This document shows positions 8,431-17,231 of a DNA stretch of 64,000 nucleotides, one piece after another. The notes beneath the pieces are model-generated. The model did no database searches. It was not told where the DNA came from and saw only the letters and a program-made list of their open reading frames with translations. The number at the start of each line of letters is the position of its first letter. The stretch's first letter is position 1. The translations under genes were made by a program, and so were the position numbers. Source of the DNA: Bryobacter sp. (GTDB lineage Bacteria > Acidobacteriota > Terriglobia > Bryobacterales > Bryobacteraceae); the NCBI GenBank assembly GCA_022843625.1, contig JALHNH010000001.1:62001-126000 (forward strand). The letters are read 5' to 3'.

Positions 8431-9141
8431 ATGGACTTGAACAGCACAATTAGAATATTCTGCGCGGCAAGCATGAGCTTGCTGATGCTTTGCGGAGCGG
8501 ATGAGAGCATTTTTCGTAATATTCCATTCAGCACAGAACGACTGGCGGCATTCATGAGTCAGGGGCCAGCCCCTGCTCCACCGCCGGAAGGATACAGGAT
8601 TAACGTCCTCAAGAGTGAACCTCAAAACAATTTGAAAAAAGGCAGAGCTACCAAAGCAGTTGTCGAAGTTAGAGACCGCAACAACAAGCCGGTTGCGGGT
8701 GTTGCACTGCTGTTCCTCCTACCAAATTCCGGGCCTGGCGGTACCTTTGCCGGAGGCGCGCAAAGCCTGACCGTCACCTCCAACGCTGCCGGACAGGCAG
8801 TTGCCAGCTACACGCCGAATCAGATTGCAGGCATGTTTAACGTAACCGTCAATGCTCAGGTCAATGGAATTCAGGTAGCTACAACTACCATCTCTCAGGC
8901 CAATCTTGCAGTCGCCGCTGGAGCAGCTGCCGGTATGAGTGGCACCACAATCGGAATTATCGCCGGTGTCGCGGCCGCAGCCGCTGTGGGAATCGGTGTT
9001 GGCCTTGGCGGAGGAAGCAACTCTGCCGCACCGTCCTCGCCCGCGATCGTTTCTCCGACACCACCAAGTATCAGGATTATCGGTGGCGGTACTCCGGTTT
9101 TTGGACCCCGTTCCATGGTTTCAGCAGGGAGATTGAGATAG
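8431..9141 (+). CDS. Exported Ig-like (invasin/Big_1 type) protein with C-terminal hydrophobic segment
   Basis: 236 residues. The leader is hydrophobic (IRIFCAASMSLLMLCGA). A proline-rich linker is followed by one bacterial Ig-like domain (about 50-150: RATKAVVEVRDRNNKPVAG, LTVTSNAAGQAVASYTPN). A glycine/alanine-rich membrane-like segment follows at about 168-195 (GIIAGVAAAAAVGIGVGLGG). It is probably anchored in the envelope with the Ig domain exposed. The ATG at 8431 has GGAG only 2 nt upstream; a TTG at 8437 is 8 nt from the same GGAG and gives an equally good signal peptide, so the true start may be there. No enzymatic motif. Confidence 0.75.
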   Translation: MDLNSTIRIFCAASMSLLMLCGADESIFRNIPFSTERLAAFMSQGPAPAPPPEGYRINVLKSEPQNNLKKGRATKAVVEVRDRNNKPVAGVALLFLLPNSGPGGTFAGGAQSLTVTSNAAGQAVASYTPNQIAGMFNVTVNAQVNGIQVATTTISQANLAVAAGAAAGMSGTTIGIIAGVAAAAAVGIGVGLGGGSNSAAPSSPAIVSPTPPSIRIIGGGTPVFGPRSMVSAGRLR

Positions 9142-9143
9142 TC

Positions 9144-10001
9144 ATGAATCGCTTACCTTTGATACTGTTCGCCGCTTCGGCATTTGCTGCCAGTGAGGTG
9201 GATAGTCCATCGCCTGGCTTGCTCTGGGATGCCCCCACGAAATCGATGCGCCGCCTGGTTGGTTTGCCTGGATCGGTAAGAAATGAGGCCGGTCCAGCTC
9301 TTCCGGCTGAGACCCTCGCGGCCTGGGTTTCTCCGGATGCAACGCAACTGGTTATCGCTTTACCCGGTGAGCTCGTGCGGCGTGTGAATCTGAAGTCCGG
9401 AGAATCGGAAGAGATCCCGGCGAAGCAACCGGATGAAGTTCTCTTTTCTCCAGATGGCCGTAGTGCCGCTCTTTGGTGGAAATCGGAACAACGATTTGCA
9501 AACTGGGGCGATACTCCTCGAGAGTTGAATGTCAAATCCATTCAGATCCTGAATGATGGCGATGCGATTATTCTCGATTCTGAGGGTTTGCTTCAGACGG
9601 CAAGGGGAACCTGGCTTGGGAATTTTGGCGCTGAGGCTACTTTCGCTCTGGCCGCTAGCAGGCTCGTTGTTGCTGCGCCCAGATCCTTTACCGTATTTGA
9701 GCAAAACGGCAAAGACTGGCAACAGACTTCGCGGCATGAATACGACGGGATACCCGGCTTCAAACAGCTTGAAATTGAATCACCCGACTTCGTCCTCGCA
9801 GTGGGTAAAGAAGGTCAGCTCACCCGATGGTCGCCCGCCTCGGGCAGTTCAGAGAATTTGTCAACGGCTGGAGTGGATCGACTCCGGGCCCTTCACCAGC
9901 CAGGTTTCTATTTGGCTGAGGGTGAAACACCAATGATGCTGTTCGCGTTTAGTTCAAGCCAGAAACTTTACACCGTTCCCGCACCGGAGGTGCGCCAATG
10001 A
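9144..10001 (+). CDS. Exported propeller-like protein of unknown function
   Basis: 285 residues beginning with a signal peptide (MNRLPLILFAASAFAAS). Short repeated blade-like segments (WVSPDATQLVIALPGE, VLFSPDGRSAALWW, LVVAAPRSFTVFEQNG, DFVLAVGKEGQLTRWS) suggest a WD40/PQQ-like beta-propeller. I recognise no catalytic motif. It starts 3 bp after the Ig-like gene and its end overlaps the next gene by 4 bp (ATGA), so it belongs to the same transcription unit. It is probably a periplasmic or surface partner of the large nidogen-like protein. Confidence 0.7.
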   Translation: MNRLPLILFAASAFAASEVDSPSPGLLWDAPTKSMRRLVGLPGSVRNEAGPALPAETLAAWVSPDATQLVIALPGELVRRVNLKSGESEEIPAKQPDEVLFSPDGRSAALWWKSEQRFANWGDTPRELNVKSIQILNDGDAIILDSEGLLQTARGTWLGNFGAEATFALAASRLVVAAPRSFTVFEQNGKDWQQTSRHEYDGIPGFKQLEIESPDFVLAVGKEGQLTRWSPASGSSENLSTAGVDRLRALHQPGFYLAEGETPMMLFAFSSSQKLYTVPAPEVRQ

Positions 10002-12835
10002 GAAAGAGTATTCTAACCTTACTGGTTCTTGCCTCGATTGCTTTCGGACAAGCCAGCCGCAGCAATGCCGGCTTCGATGCAAACAAGCTCGACAACGGCG
10101 ATGACAATTTTGTTTCTGCCAACCTCGGCTTCGTCGCTAATTTCTTCGGTCAACGATACGGAAGTACTTTCGTAACGAACAACGGAAATATTACATTTGG
10201 GTCAATCAATACTATTGGTGGCGCAGCTGCGTGGGTTCCTTCTTCGCTACGCACTTTGAGTATCCCGATCATCGCCCCGTTTTATGCCGATGTCGATACA
10301 ACCCGGACGGCTCAAGTTACCTACGGCACCGACACAATTGATGGCCGCCGGGCATTTGGTGTCAATTACCTGGGTGTTGGATATTTTAATGCCAAATCCG
10401 ATAAGCTAAACAGCTTCCAGGTTGTGCTTATTGAGCGGCTTGACACTGGTGCTGGAAATTTCGATATCGAATTTAATTACGATTCGATCGCTTGGGACAT
10501 TGGCGACGATACGCGGATCGGGCGCGCCTATGCATCTGTTGGCTACTCCAATGGGCTTGGGGGGAGCCAGAACTCTGCTTTTGAACTACCAGGATCTCTT
10601 ACGATGGGAGCCTTTCTCAATAGTGGACCCTTCGCGCTGGTTCGCCAAACTCGAAACAGCGGTGGAGTGTTGGGACGTCTGGTTTTTGAGGTTAGGAATG
10701 GCGAAGTCAACAATACCACGCTGCTGCTTCAGCCGACGGACACAATCTACCAGTGCCCGGAGATGACTATTGTTGCTCGAGGCAGCGGCTATAGTGCTGG
10801 CTCCGCTTTCGTTACCCCACGGTTCCAACCTGTGCTCACCGAAAATGGTCAGGCCCGCCCGATCACCAACTTTGTCGCTACTCAAGTTCCCAACGCAAGC
10901 CCTGGCACCTATGACTTCCGAGTTAGCTTTCGGAGTAACCCCACAGTTTCGGACAACGGTGTTGCAACAAACAGCAACATTGGGCTGACCATCACGATTC
11001 CCGGGACATTCGATCAACCTGCGCGTACCGCGTCCGACACCAAAGCGATTCGCAACTGTGGCGTCGCGGCCGATTGCGGCACACTGCCGAAGGACGGCCG
11101 CGTGGGATTCTCCCTCTCGGGACGAGCAAGCGCCTCTGGTGGCATACCGCCCTATGTCTTCACGGCTCCTGCAGGTGTTCCCGCAGGGCTTGCCTTTGCA
11201 CGCGATGGTGCAATGACCGGAACTCCCTCGGCTCCAGGAAATTTTACATATACAGTCCGTGTCGATGACTTCTCAACTTCGCCGGTCCAGTTTGGACTTG
11301 TTCGTTGTTCGATTAACGTAGTCGGGACCGCTACCCCGCTTACCGGCACTTGCAGTACGCCTGCAGGGACTGCGGGCTCGATCTATTCTGGAGCCATCAC
11401 TGCAAATGGGGGTGCTGGTCAATATAGGTTTACGCTCTCGGGTGGTTCTTTACCGCCGGGGCTCGCACTGAATTCCGCCGGAGCGATTAGTGGCAGCATT
11501 GCATCGACAGCATCCGGTAACTACCCATTTGCAACCACAATCACAGATGCAGCAAACGTTAGTGTTGTTGTGAATTGCTCGATTCAGGTAACGGCTGTTG
11601 TTATCCCGGTGCCGGCCATCACAACTTTGAACCCTTCGCAGGCGGTAGTGGCTTCGCCCGCCTTTACGCTTAGCGTCGCTGGTTCGAATTTCGCTTCCAC
11701 CTCCATTCTGGTCTGGAACGGCTTTGACCTTCGCACCACATTCGTAAGTGCAAGTTCTCTAACGGCCAGTATTCCAGCGAACTTGCTTGGTGCGGCTGGA
11801 ATCGCGAAGGTCCGCATCCGCAACACAAGCACAGTTCAAAGTGCTGAGGTTGATTTTGAGGTCCTTAACCCGCTCTCGATTTCATCGATCAATCCTACTT
11901 CGCTATCCGCAACGGGCACGGCCACCCAGATTTCGATCAACGGCGATGGTTTCTTTCCGGCTATCACGCTGAGTCTGAATGGCACCAGAACAACACTTTC
12001 CCGCATCAGTTCTCAGCAGTTGCAGGCCACGGTGCCGGCTAGTTTGCTCACGCAACCGGGTGTTATCACCGCTCGTCTTGATAACCCGAACGGCATTGGC
12101 CTCGATTCGCGTATCAATGTTGTTAGCGCTGTCACAGTCACCCCCAGTGTTTCGGTCGACAAGCCAGCATTGGTCACCGATCAATCCACCGCGATTGTGC
12201 GACTTGCGCAAGCTCCTGGCCAGCCGTTGACTGGAATCCTCGAGATCACGTTTGTGCCCGCTGCGGATAACGGCCCCAACAACGGAGCCAACGATTTCCC
12301 TCGATTTACATCGGTCTCTACACGGCGAATCAACTTTAATCTTGCGGCGACCGCGACTGAGTTTCGTGCCCCAATCGACCAGGGCTCTGTGGCCGGCACG
12401 GCTACTGTAACATTGACAAGCCTTAGTCTGAATGGCGTCGACGTGCTCAATGGTCAGCGCATAACACAAACACTCGTCATCGATGCCGCCGCGCCGCTCA
12501 TCCTTCCTGGCAGTGTTGTAATGGTTCGAACTGCTACCGGTTTCAACGTTGAGATTACCGCTCTTTCCACACAGAGAAGTCTTACCGGCGGTACGGTTAC
12601 CTTTAGCATTGCCAGTGGCATAACCAATAGCGGTTCAGCAACGTTTGCGATTGACAACCTTGCGGCTGTTTCTTCGTCCTGGTTTCAATCCGCTCAGGGC
12701 AGGACCGAGGGAGGTGGCTTTAAGCTCACGCTGCCCTATACGCTTGAAGGAGATTTCAACAATATCAGCTCGGTTCAGGTAACACTATCGAATGCCCGTG
12801 GCAACAGTACCCCCGTCAGTGGAGGTCGACGCTAA
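9998..12835 (+). CDS. Large secreted nidogen-like/Ig-repeat surface protein
   Basis: 945 residues with a signal peptide (MRKSILTLLVLASIAFGQA). The N-terminal third resembles the extracellular part of nidogen (NNGNITFGSINTIGGA, IIAPFYADVDTTR, NFDIEFNYDSIAWDIGDD). Then come two putative Ig domains of the He_PIG type (YVFTAPAGVPAGLAFARDG and YRFTLSGGSLPPGLALNSAG) and two IPT/TIG-like domains near 545-710 (ITTLNPSQAVVASPAFTLSV, SSINPTSLSATGTATQI). No C-terminal sorting tag stands out. It looks like an adhesin or matrix protein. It is the last gene of the caspase-headed run and is convergent with the next minus-strand gene, overlapping by 4 bp. Confidence 0.82.
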   Translation: MRKSILTLLVLASIAFGQASRSNAGFDANKLDNGDDNFVSANLGFVANFFGQRYGSTFVTNNGNITFGSINTIGGAAAWVPSSLRTLSIPIIAPFYADVDTTRTAQVTYGTDTIDGRRAFGVNYLGVGYFNAKSDKLNSFQVVLIERLDTGAGNFDIEFNYDSIAWDIGDDTRIGRAYASVGYSNGLGGSQNSAFELPGSLTMGAFLNSGPFALVRQTRNSGGVLGRLVFEVRNGEVNNTTLLLQPTDTIYQCPEMTIVARGSGYSAGSAFVTPRFQPVLTENGQARPITNFVATQVPNASPGTYDFRVSFRSNPTVSDNGVATNSNIGLTITIPGTFDQPARTASDTKAIRNCGVAADCGTLPKDGRVGFSLSGRASASGGIPPYVFTAPAGVPAGLAFARDGAMTGTPSAPGNFTYTVRVDDFSTSPVQFGLVRCSINVVGTATPLTGTCSTPAGTAGSIYSGAITANGGAGQYRFTLSGGSLPPGLALNSAGAISGSIASTASGNYPFATTITDAANVSVVVNCSIQVTAVVIPVPAITTLNPSQAVVASPAFTLSVAGSNFASTSILVWNGFDLRTTFVSASSLTASIPANLLGAAGIAKVRIRNTSTVQSAEVDFEVLNPLSISSINPTSLSATGTATQISINGDGFFPAITLSLNGTRTTLSRISSQQLQATVPASLLTQPGVITARLDNPNGIGLDSRINVVSAVTVTPSVSVDKPALVTDQSTAIVRLAQAPGQPLTGILEITFVPAADNGPNNGANDFPRFTSVSTRRINFNLAATATEFRAPIDQGSVAGTATVTLTSLSLNGVDVLNGQRITQTLVIDAAAPLILPGSVVMVRTATGFNVEITALSTQRSLTGGTVTFSIASGITNSGSATFAIDNLAAVSSSWFQSAQGRTEGGGFKLTLPYTLEGDFNNISSVQVTLSNARGNSTPVSGGRR

Positions 12836-13332
12836 TTTTTACTACAGCTTTTCAGTAACCGGACTTGAATTTCATTCCAGTGAAGTAAAAGAAAAGTTGC
12901 TTTACGATCATCGTTGGACACTTCGACTTCAAGTGCTTCTTTGAACAATGCGCTTGATTGTGCAGGCAGTTTCATTCGGCGGTGATCTCCTGCAACCAAC
13001 GGTAGCGCCTCAAAGGCGGCAGCAGGAAGCCCATTGATTCGGAGGTGGCTCTTTCCAGCGAAAGACACCTCCTCCCGCCAGTCAACGAAAACATTCCAGT
13101 TGCTTGCCGATCCGCTCTGGCAATAGATCACCAGATATGGTGGTTTTGGCCCAGGTGTGCCGGATAAGCCTGGAACTGAAGCAATTTGCAGGGGCTCCTT
13201 GAATCCGTCTACGGTTACTGTGGAGAAGAACCAATTTCCCGCCTTCCTGGGAGGAACGCGGATCGTGCTCTTCGATTCCTCACCCTGCAGGAGGTTCAAA
13301 GCCATGAGAACGTGAAAGAATACGGAGTGCAA
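12832..13332 (-). CDS. Hypothetical exported protein
   Basis: I do not recognise the family. The frame is open from 13404, but that start would run 70 bp into the divergent enolase-superfamily gene. A TTG at 13332 gives a plausible signal peptide (HSVFFHVLMALNLLQG) and ends just before the neighbour's ATG at 13335; an ATG at 13305 is the other option. Neither has a clear ribosome-binding site. The mature part is beta-rich, with a fold-like segment GNWFFSTVTVDGFKEPLQ and a hydrophilic C-terminus ending in a pair of cysteine-containing segments. It may form a small divergent unit with the 13335 operon. Confidence 0.55.
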   Translation of the reverse strand: MHSVFFHVLMALNLLQGEESKSTIRVPPRKAGNWFFSTVTVDGFKEPLQIASVPGLSGTPGPKPPYLVIYCQSGSASNWNVFVDWREEVSFAGKSHLRINGLPAAAFEALPLVAGDHRRMKLPAQSSALFKEALEVEVSNDDRKATFLLLHWNEIQVRLLKSCSKN

Positions 13333-13334
13333 GT

Positions 13335-14543
13335 ATGCAACGTAGAACGTTTTTAGCTTCAATTGCAAGTCCTGCTCTTTCGCTTTGGTGCCAGGACTAT
13401 CCAAGGCGAGCGCCCACCTATGAGGCCCCGCTCTTTCATCTTCACAAACAGTTCTCCACAGCTGTTCGCATTAAGGGCATTGAGGTGCTGGAGCGGGACA
13501 AGGCGACTTTCGTACGTGTTCATAGCGCTGAAGGTGCAGTCGGGATTGTACGAACCAAAGATATCGACGACTTCCTGCCTATCCTGATGCATAAGGTGAT
13601 TCCCGCATTCGTTGGCCGGGATGCCCGCGACCTCGAGTCGATTATCGATGAGGTTTACATCAAGAATTATAAATGGGCTGGTCAGCCATTCTGGAGTCCG
13701 GTCGCAGCAGTTGAGCAGGCGACCTGGGATCTTTTGGGCCGTATCGGCAAGAAGTCTGTGGCGTCGTTGATGGGCGGTGCTCTTCGTACAGAAATTCCCG
13801 TTTATCTTTCCGGCTCTGGTCGTGAAACCACTGCAGAAGAAGAAGTAGAGGTCTACGTTCGTGGCTTGGCTGAAACACAGGCTAAGGCGGTGAAATTCAA
13901 GATTGGTGGCCGAATGGGCCGAAACATTGACGAGTATCCTGGCCGTACCCGCAAGATGCTGGAACTGGCCCGGAAGCGAATGGGTGACCAGATCACGATT
14001 TATGTGGATGCCAATGGCGGCTACGATGCTGCCGCTGCTATCGATATGGGGAAGTGGATGACTGGCCTCAAGATCGCATTCTTTGAAGAGCCCTGCCCCT
14101 GGGAAGAAGTAAGCGAAACCAAGAAGGTGGCCGACGCACTGGATATGCCTGTCGCAGGTGGAGAGTGTGACAGTACGCTTTGGAAGTTCAACGACATGAT
14201 TGAGCGGAAAGTTGTCGACATTATCCAGCCGGATTTGAACTACTGTGGCGGTATTATCAGGGCCTCCCGTGTGGCCCGCATGGCTGCAAAAGCAGGGATG
14301 AAAATCACTCCGCACAACACGCAAATTGATGCCGCCGGCGTGAAAATGCTCAACTTCGCTGCAGCCACGCCGAACATCGGTGCCTACATGGAATTCCCTC
14401 ATCGCAGTCAGCCCAAAGCTGCATCCTGGTACACGCCGAATCTGCGCATTTCCAATGGTAAGTTGCCAGTGCCTAACGGGCATGGCCTAGGTGTTGAGTT
14501 TGATCCTGACTACATCAGGCAGGCACGGAAGCTGGAGAGCTAG
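13335..14543 (+). CDS. Exported enolase-superfamily (mandelate racemase-type) enzyme
   Basis: 402 residues with a twin-arginine-like leader (MQRRTFLASIASPALSL), so probably exported. The barrel carries a complete mandelate-racemase-subgroup site: KFK at Lys187/Lys189, metal ligands Asp225 (YVDANGG), Glu251 (FFEEPCP) and Glu277 (GGECDS), and the Asp300/His327 dyad (IIQPD, KITPHNT). The spacings D-E-E (26, 26) and E-H (50) equal those of mandelate racemase as I recall it. It therefore probably abstracts a proton next to a carboxylate, as a sugar-acid dehydratase or racemase. GGAG 7 nt upstream supports this start. First gene of a sugar-oxidation operon. Confidence 0.88.
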   Translation: MQRRTFLASIASPALSLWCQDYPRRAPTYEAPLFHLHKQFSTAVRIKGIEVLERDKATFVRVHSAEGAVGIVRTKDIDDFLPILMHKVIPAFVGRDARDLESIIDEVYIKNYKWAGQPFWSPVAAVEQATWDLLGRIGKKSVASLMGGALRTEIPVYLSGSGRETTAEEEVEVYVRGLAETQAKAVKFKIGGRMGRNIDEYPGRTRKMLELARKRMGDQITIYVDANGGYDAAAAIDMGKWMTGLKIAFFEEPCPWEEVSETKKVADALDMPVAGGECDSTLWKFNDMIERKVVDIIQPDLNYCGGIIRASRVARMAAKAGMKITPHNTQIDAAGVKMLNFAAATPNIGAYMEFPHRSQPKAASWYTPNLRISNGKLPVPNGHGLGVEFDPDYIRQARKLES

Positions 14544-14545
14544 CT

Positions 14546-15610
14546 TTGAATTCCCGTCACATCACCTGGACAGCCCTCGCTTTACTCGGCCTGCTTTTGG
14601 CCTATGGTTGCTACCTGGTGATGCGTCCATTTTTTAGCGAAGTATTCCTCGCCGTTGTGCTTTCTATTGTTTTTTATCCCGGCTACAGTTGGCTCGTCCA
14701 GAAGACCGGGCGCCCGACACTCTCTGCGTGGATCTGCACGATTGCTACTGCCTTCCTCTTCCTTCTTCCACTGACGATGCTTGGTGTTGTGATCAGCAGG
14801 GAGATGAAGCACGCAATGGACGCCTTTAGTGCGGCCATTGGCCCATCGGGCAATGTGGAGTGGTTTGATCGCGGTATTGCTTATTTGGGGAACCTGTTGG
14901 GCTGGGAAGTTCAGCAAACGAAAGACTTCCTGCAAAGCCGCCTTGCTGCGGTGAGTTCGAGCATTCTATCCAATGCACTCCGTAGCATTCAGGGATTCGG
15001 GTCCTGGATCTTTTCGAGCATCATTACACTGGTCACCATGTTTTTTCTCTTTCGAGGCGGCAGGGCTTTGCTGGAAGAAAGCAAAGGCTGGGTTCCGCTG
15101 CCCGAACAGGTAATGGATTCCCTTTTCGCCGAAACCCGTGTCCTGATGTTTGCCAACGTTTACGGTGTGATCACTGTTGCTTTGGCACAGGGCCTGCTCA
15201 CAGGTCTGGGCTTCTGGTTTAGCGGCTTGCCTTCAGCAGCATTCTGGGGTGCCGTCGCTGCAATCTTCAGCATTCTTCCTCTGGTGGGGGCAGGCATTGT
15301 CTGGCTGCCGGGTGTGCTGTATCTGGCAAGCATTGGTAACATGTCTCAGGCAGGGATCCTACTTGTTTGGAGCCTGGTGGTTGTGAGCATGGCCGACAAC
15401 GTAATTCGCCCTATTGTTCTGAGCGAACGTGCTCGAATGAACACGGCTGTGATGTTTTTTGCACTGCTCGGGGGAATGGAAGCCTTTGGTCTGGTAGGCC
15501 TCTTTGCGGGCCCGATCGTCTTTTCTCTGGCCATCGCAGTGATCAAACTGCTGCGCCAATACAGCAACCTCTTAGGTGCACACACAGAAATTGAAAGTTT
15601 AACTGAATGA
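14546..15610 (+). CDS. AI-2E family (PerM/TqsA-like) membrane permease
   Basis: 354 residues, strongly hydrophobic, with about eight membrane segments, the usual count and length for the family. The family-typical C-terminal part is visible: FWGAVAAIFSILPLVGAG, SMADNVIRPIVLSER and ALLGGMEAFGLVGLFAGP. Family members export autoinducer-2 or other small molecules, or act as sodium/proton antiporters; the substrate is not known. The start is TTG, supported by GGAGAG about 7 nt upstream and by its place 2 bp after the previous stop. The 3' end overlaps the lactonase gene by 4 bp. Its position inside a sugar-oxidation operon hints at transport of a sugar acid (inference). Confidence 0.87.
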   Translation: MNSRHITWTALALLGLLLAYGCYLVMRPFFSEVFLAVVLSIVFYPGYSWLVQKTGRPTLSAWICTIATAFLFLLPLTMLGVVISREMKHAMDAFSAAIGPSGNVEWFDRGIAYLGNLLGWEVQQTKDFLQSRLAAVSSSILSNALRSIQGFGSWIFSSIITLVTMFFLFRGGRALLEESKGWVPLPEQVMDSLFAETRVLMFANVYGVITVALAQGLLTGLGFWFSGLPSAAFWGAVAAIFSILPLVGAGIVWLPGVLYLASIGNMSQAGILLVWSLVVVSMADNVIRPIVLSERARMNTAVMFFALLGGMEAFGLVGLFAGPIVFSLAIAVIKLLRQYSNLLGAHTEIESLTE

Positions 15611-16698
15611 AAATTTTACTCGCAACCACAACGCTTATGACTATGAGTCTTCTTGCAGCCGACCGCACCGCCTATATCGGTACCTACACCAAGCCCGAAG
15701 GTAGCAAGGGCATCTATATGGTGCGTCTCAATGACGCCACCGGGCAGCTTTCCGCTCCTGAACTTGCGGCCGAAAGCCCTAATCCTTCTTTTCTTGCTAT
15801 CAGCAAAGGAGGCAAGTTTCTTTATGCCGCCAATGAGGTCAACAACGGGGATGTGAGCGCTTTCGCCATTCTGCCCAACGGCAAGCTCAGCCCCTTGAAT
15901 AAGGTGAAATCCAAGGGAGACGCTCCCTGTCATCTCAACATCGACAGCACCGGCAAATGGCTCGCCGTTGCCAACTATTCCAGCGGCACGGCTGCCGTGC
16001 TTCCGATTGGGAAAGATGGCCAGTTGGGCGAGGCTGTCGCCACCGTTCAGCACAAAGGCAAGAGCGTGGATCCACGTCGCCAGGAAGGCCCTCATGCTCA
16101 TTCGGTGAACTTCTCTGCGGACAACAAATACCTCTACGTAGCGGACCTTGGTCTTGACCAGGTAAAGATTTACAGCTTCGATGCCAAGACAGGAGCAATC
16201 ACCGAAAAAGCACAGCTTGATACGCCCAAAGGTGCCGGCCCGCGTCATCTTGCGCTCGGTGATGGTGGTCTGGTCTATGTGCTTAACGAGATGGCAAGCA
16301 GCGTTAGTGTGTTCCGTTGGACGGGGGAAGCCAAGGGCCAGATCCTGACGACGGTTTCCGCAATTCCGCCCGACTACAAGGCCAATACCTCGGGAGCTGA
16401 AGTCGTGCTTCATCCCAAGCGCACGCTGCTTTTCAGCTCCAATCGTGGACACGACAGCATTTCCATCTATCGAACCGAGCCCGCTACCGGCGAGACCAAA
16501 TTGCTCGGCCAGCAGCCGATTGGCGGTAAGGTTCCGCGTGGCTTTGTGCTGTCGCCCGATGCAAAGTATCTGATTGCGGGAGCTCAAAATTCCGATCTCC
16601 TTTCAGCTTTTAAGGTGGATCTTGCTGAAGGGAAACTGATTCCTTCAGGTTCTTCGGTAAAAGTGGGTAGCCCCGTCTGCATTCGCTTCGTCAAGTAA
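15607..16698 (+). CDS. Exported lactonase family protein (YbhE/6-phosphogluconolactonase-like propeller)
   Basis: 363 residues with a signal peptide (MKILLATTTLMTMSLLAA). The seven-bladed lactonase propeller is marked by AYIGTYTKPEGSKGIYM near the start, FLAISKGGKFLYAANEV, CHLNIDSTGKWLAVANY, GPHAHSVNFSADNKYLYVAD and GPRHLALGDGGLVYVLNE. Cytoplasmic relatives hydrolyse 6-phosphogluconolactone; with a signal peptide this copy probably opens unphosphorylated sugar lactones in the periplasm. It lies directly before the GMC dehydrogenase genes, whose product would be such a lactone. Start ATG overlaps the permease stop. Confidence 0.88.
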   Translation: MKILLATTTLMTMSLLAADRTAYIGTYTKPEGSKGIYMVRLNDATGQLSAPELAAESPNPSFLAISKGGKFLYAANEVNNGDVSAFAILPNGKLSPLNKVKSKGDAPCHLNIDSTGKWLAVANYSSGTAAVLPIGKDGQLGEAVATVQHKGKSVDPRRQEGPHAHSVNFSADNKYLYVADLGLDQVKIYSFDAKTGAITEKAQLDTPKGAGPRHLALGDGGLVYVLNEMASSVSVFRWTGEAKGQILTTVSAIPPDYKANTSGAEVVLHPKRTLLFSSNRGHDSISIYRTEPATGETKLLGQQPIGGKVPRGFVLSPDAKYLIAGAQNSDLLSAFKVDLAEGKLIPSGSSVKVGSPVCIRFVK

Positions 16699-16709
16699 GG
16701 AAAGACTAT

Positions 16710-17222
16710 ATGCAACGCCGTTCTGTTTTTTATGCGCTGCTGGGCCTGGCCCCTGCCGCACAAGCCTTTCAGGAGTCTGCCGCGGCCATTCCGGCCACCG
16801 CCGCCGAAGCTGTATCCATGGGCTTGCCCCGCTTTTATTCGCAAGCCGATCTTGCGGCTTTTGCGGAACTCGGCCAAACCCTGATTCCAGCCTTCGACGG
16901 ACGCCCCGGAGCCAAAGAAGCCGAGGCGGCAGAGTTCCTCGATTTCCTGATTGGGCAGAGCCCGTCAGATATTCAAACTCTGTATAAGCAAGGCCTGGCG
17001 ACCTACAAGCTTCGACGCAAGGCTGGCCTTGACGCAGCTCTTAAAGAACTGAATGAGCCCTGGACGCACGCGGGCCCGGCGAATGCTTATGGCAAATTTC
17101 TGCAAGCCGCCAAACAGGCTTTCTATCAGGCCACAGTAAATTCACGCCAGTGGGCTGAGGCGATGTCCGGGCGCAGCCGTTCTGCTGCCGGAGTTGGCAG
17201 CTACTGGCTTCCCATCGAATAA
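16710..17222 (+). CDS. Gluconate 2-dehydrogenase subunit 3-like small subunit
   Basis: 170 residues. The leader MQRRSVFYALLGLAPAAQAF has a twin-arginine pair, so Tat export with the flavoprotein partner is likely. The body (LPRFYSQADLAAFAELGQTL, FLDFLIGQSP) is a divergent member of the gluconate 2-dehydrogenase subunit 3 family. AAGGAAAG upstream supports the start. It precedes the large GMC subunit by 9 bp. It is the counterpart of the small subunit at 3577-4122, though the two share little obvious sequence. Confidence 0.82.
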   Translation: MQRRSVFYALLGLAPAAQAFQESAAAIPATAAEAVSMGLPRFYSQADLAAFAELGQTLIPAFDGRPGAKEAEAAEFLDFLIGQSPSDIQTLYKQGLATYKLRRKAGLDAALKELNEPWTHAGPANAYGKFLQAAKQAFYQATVNSRQWAEAMSGRSRSAAGVGSYWLPIE

Positions 17223-17231
17223 GGATCCAAC

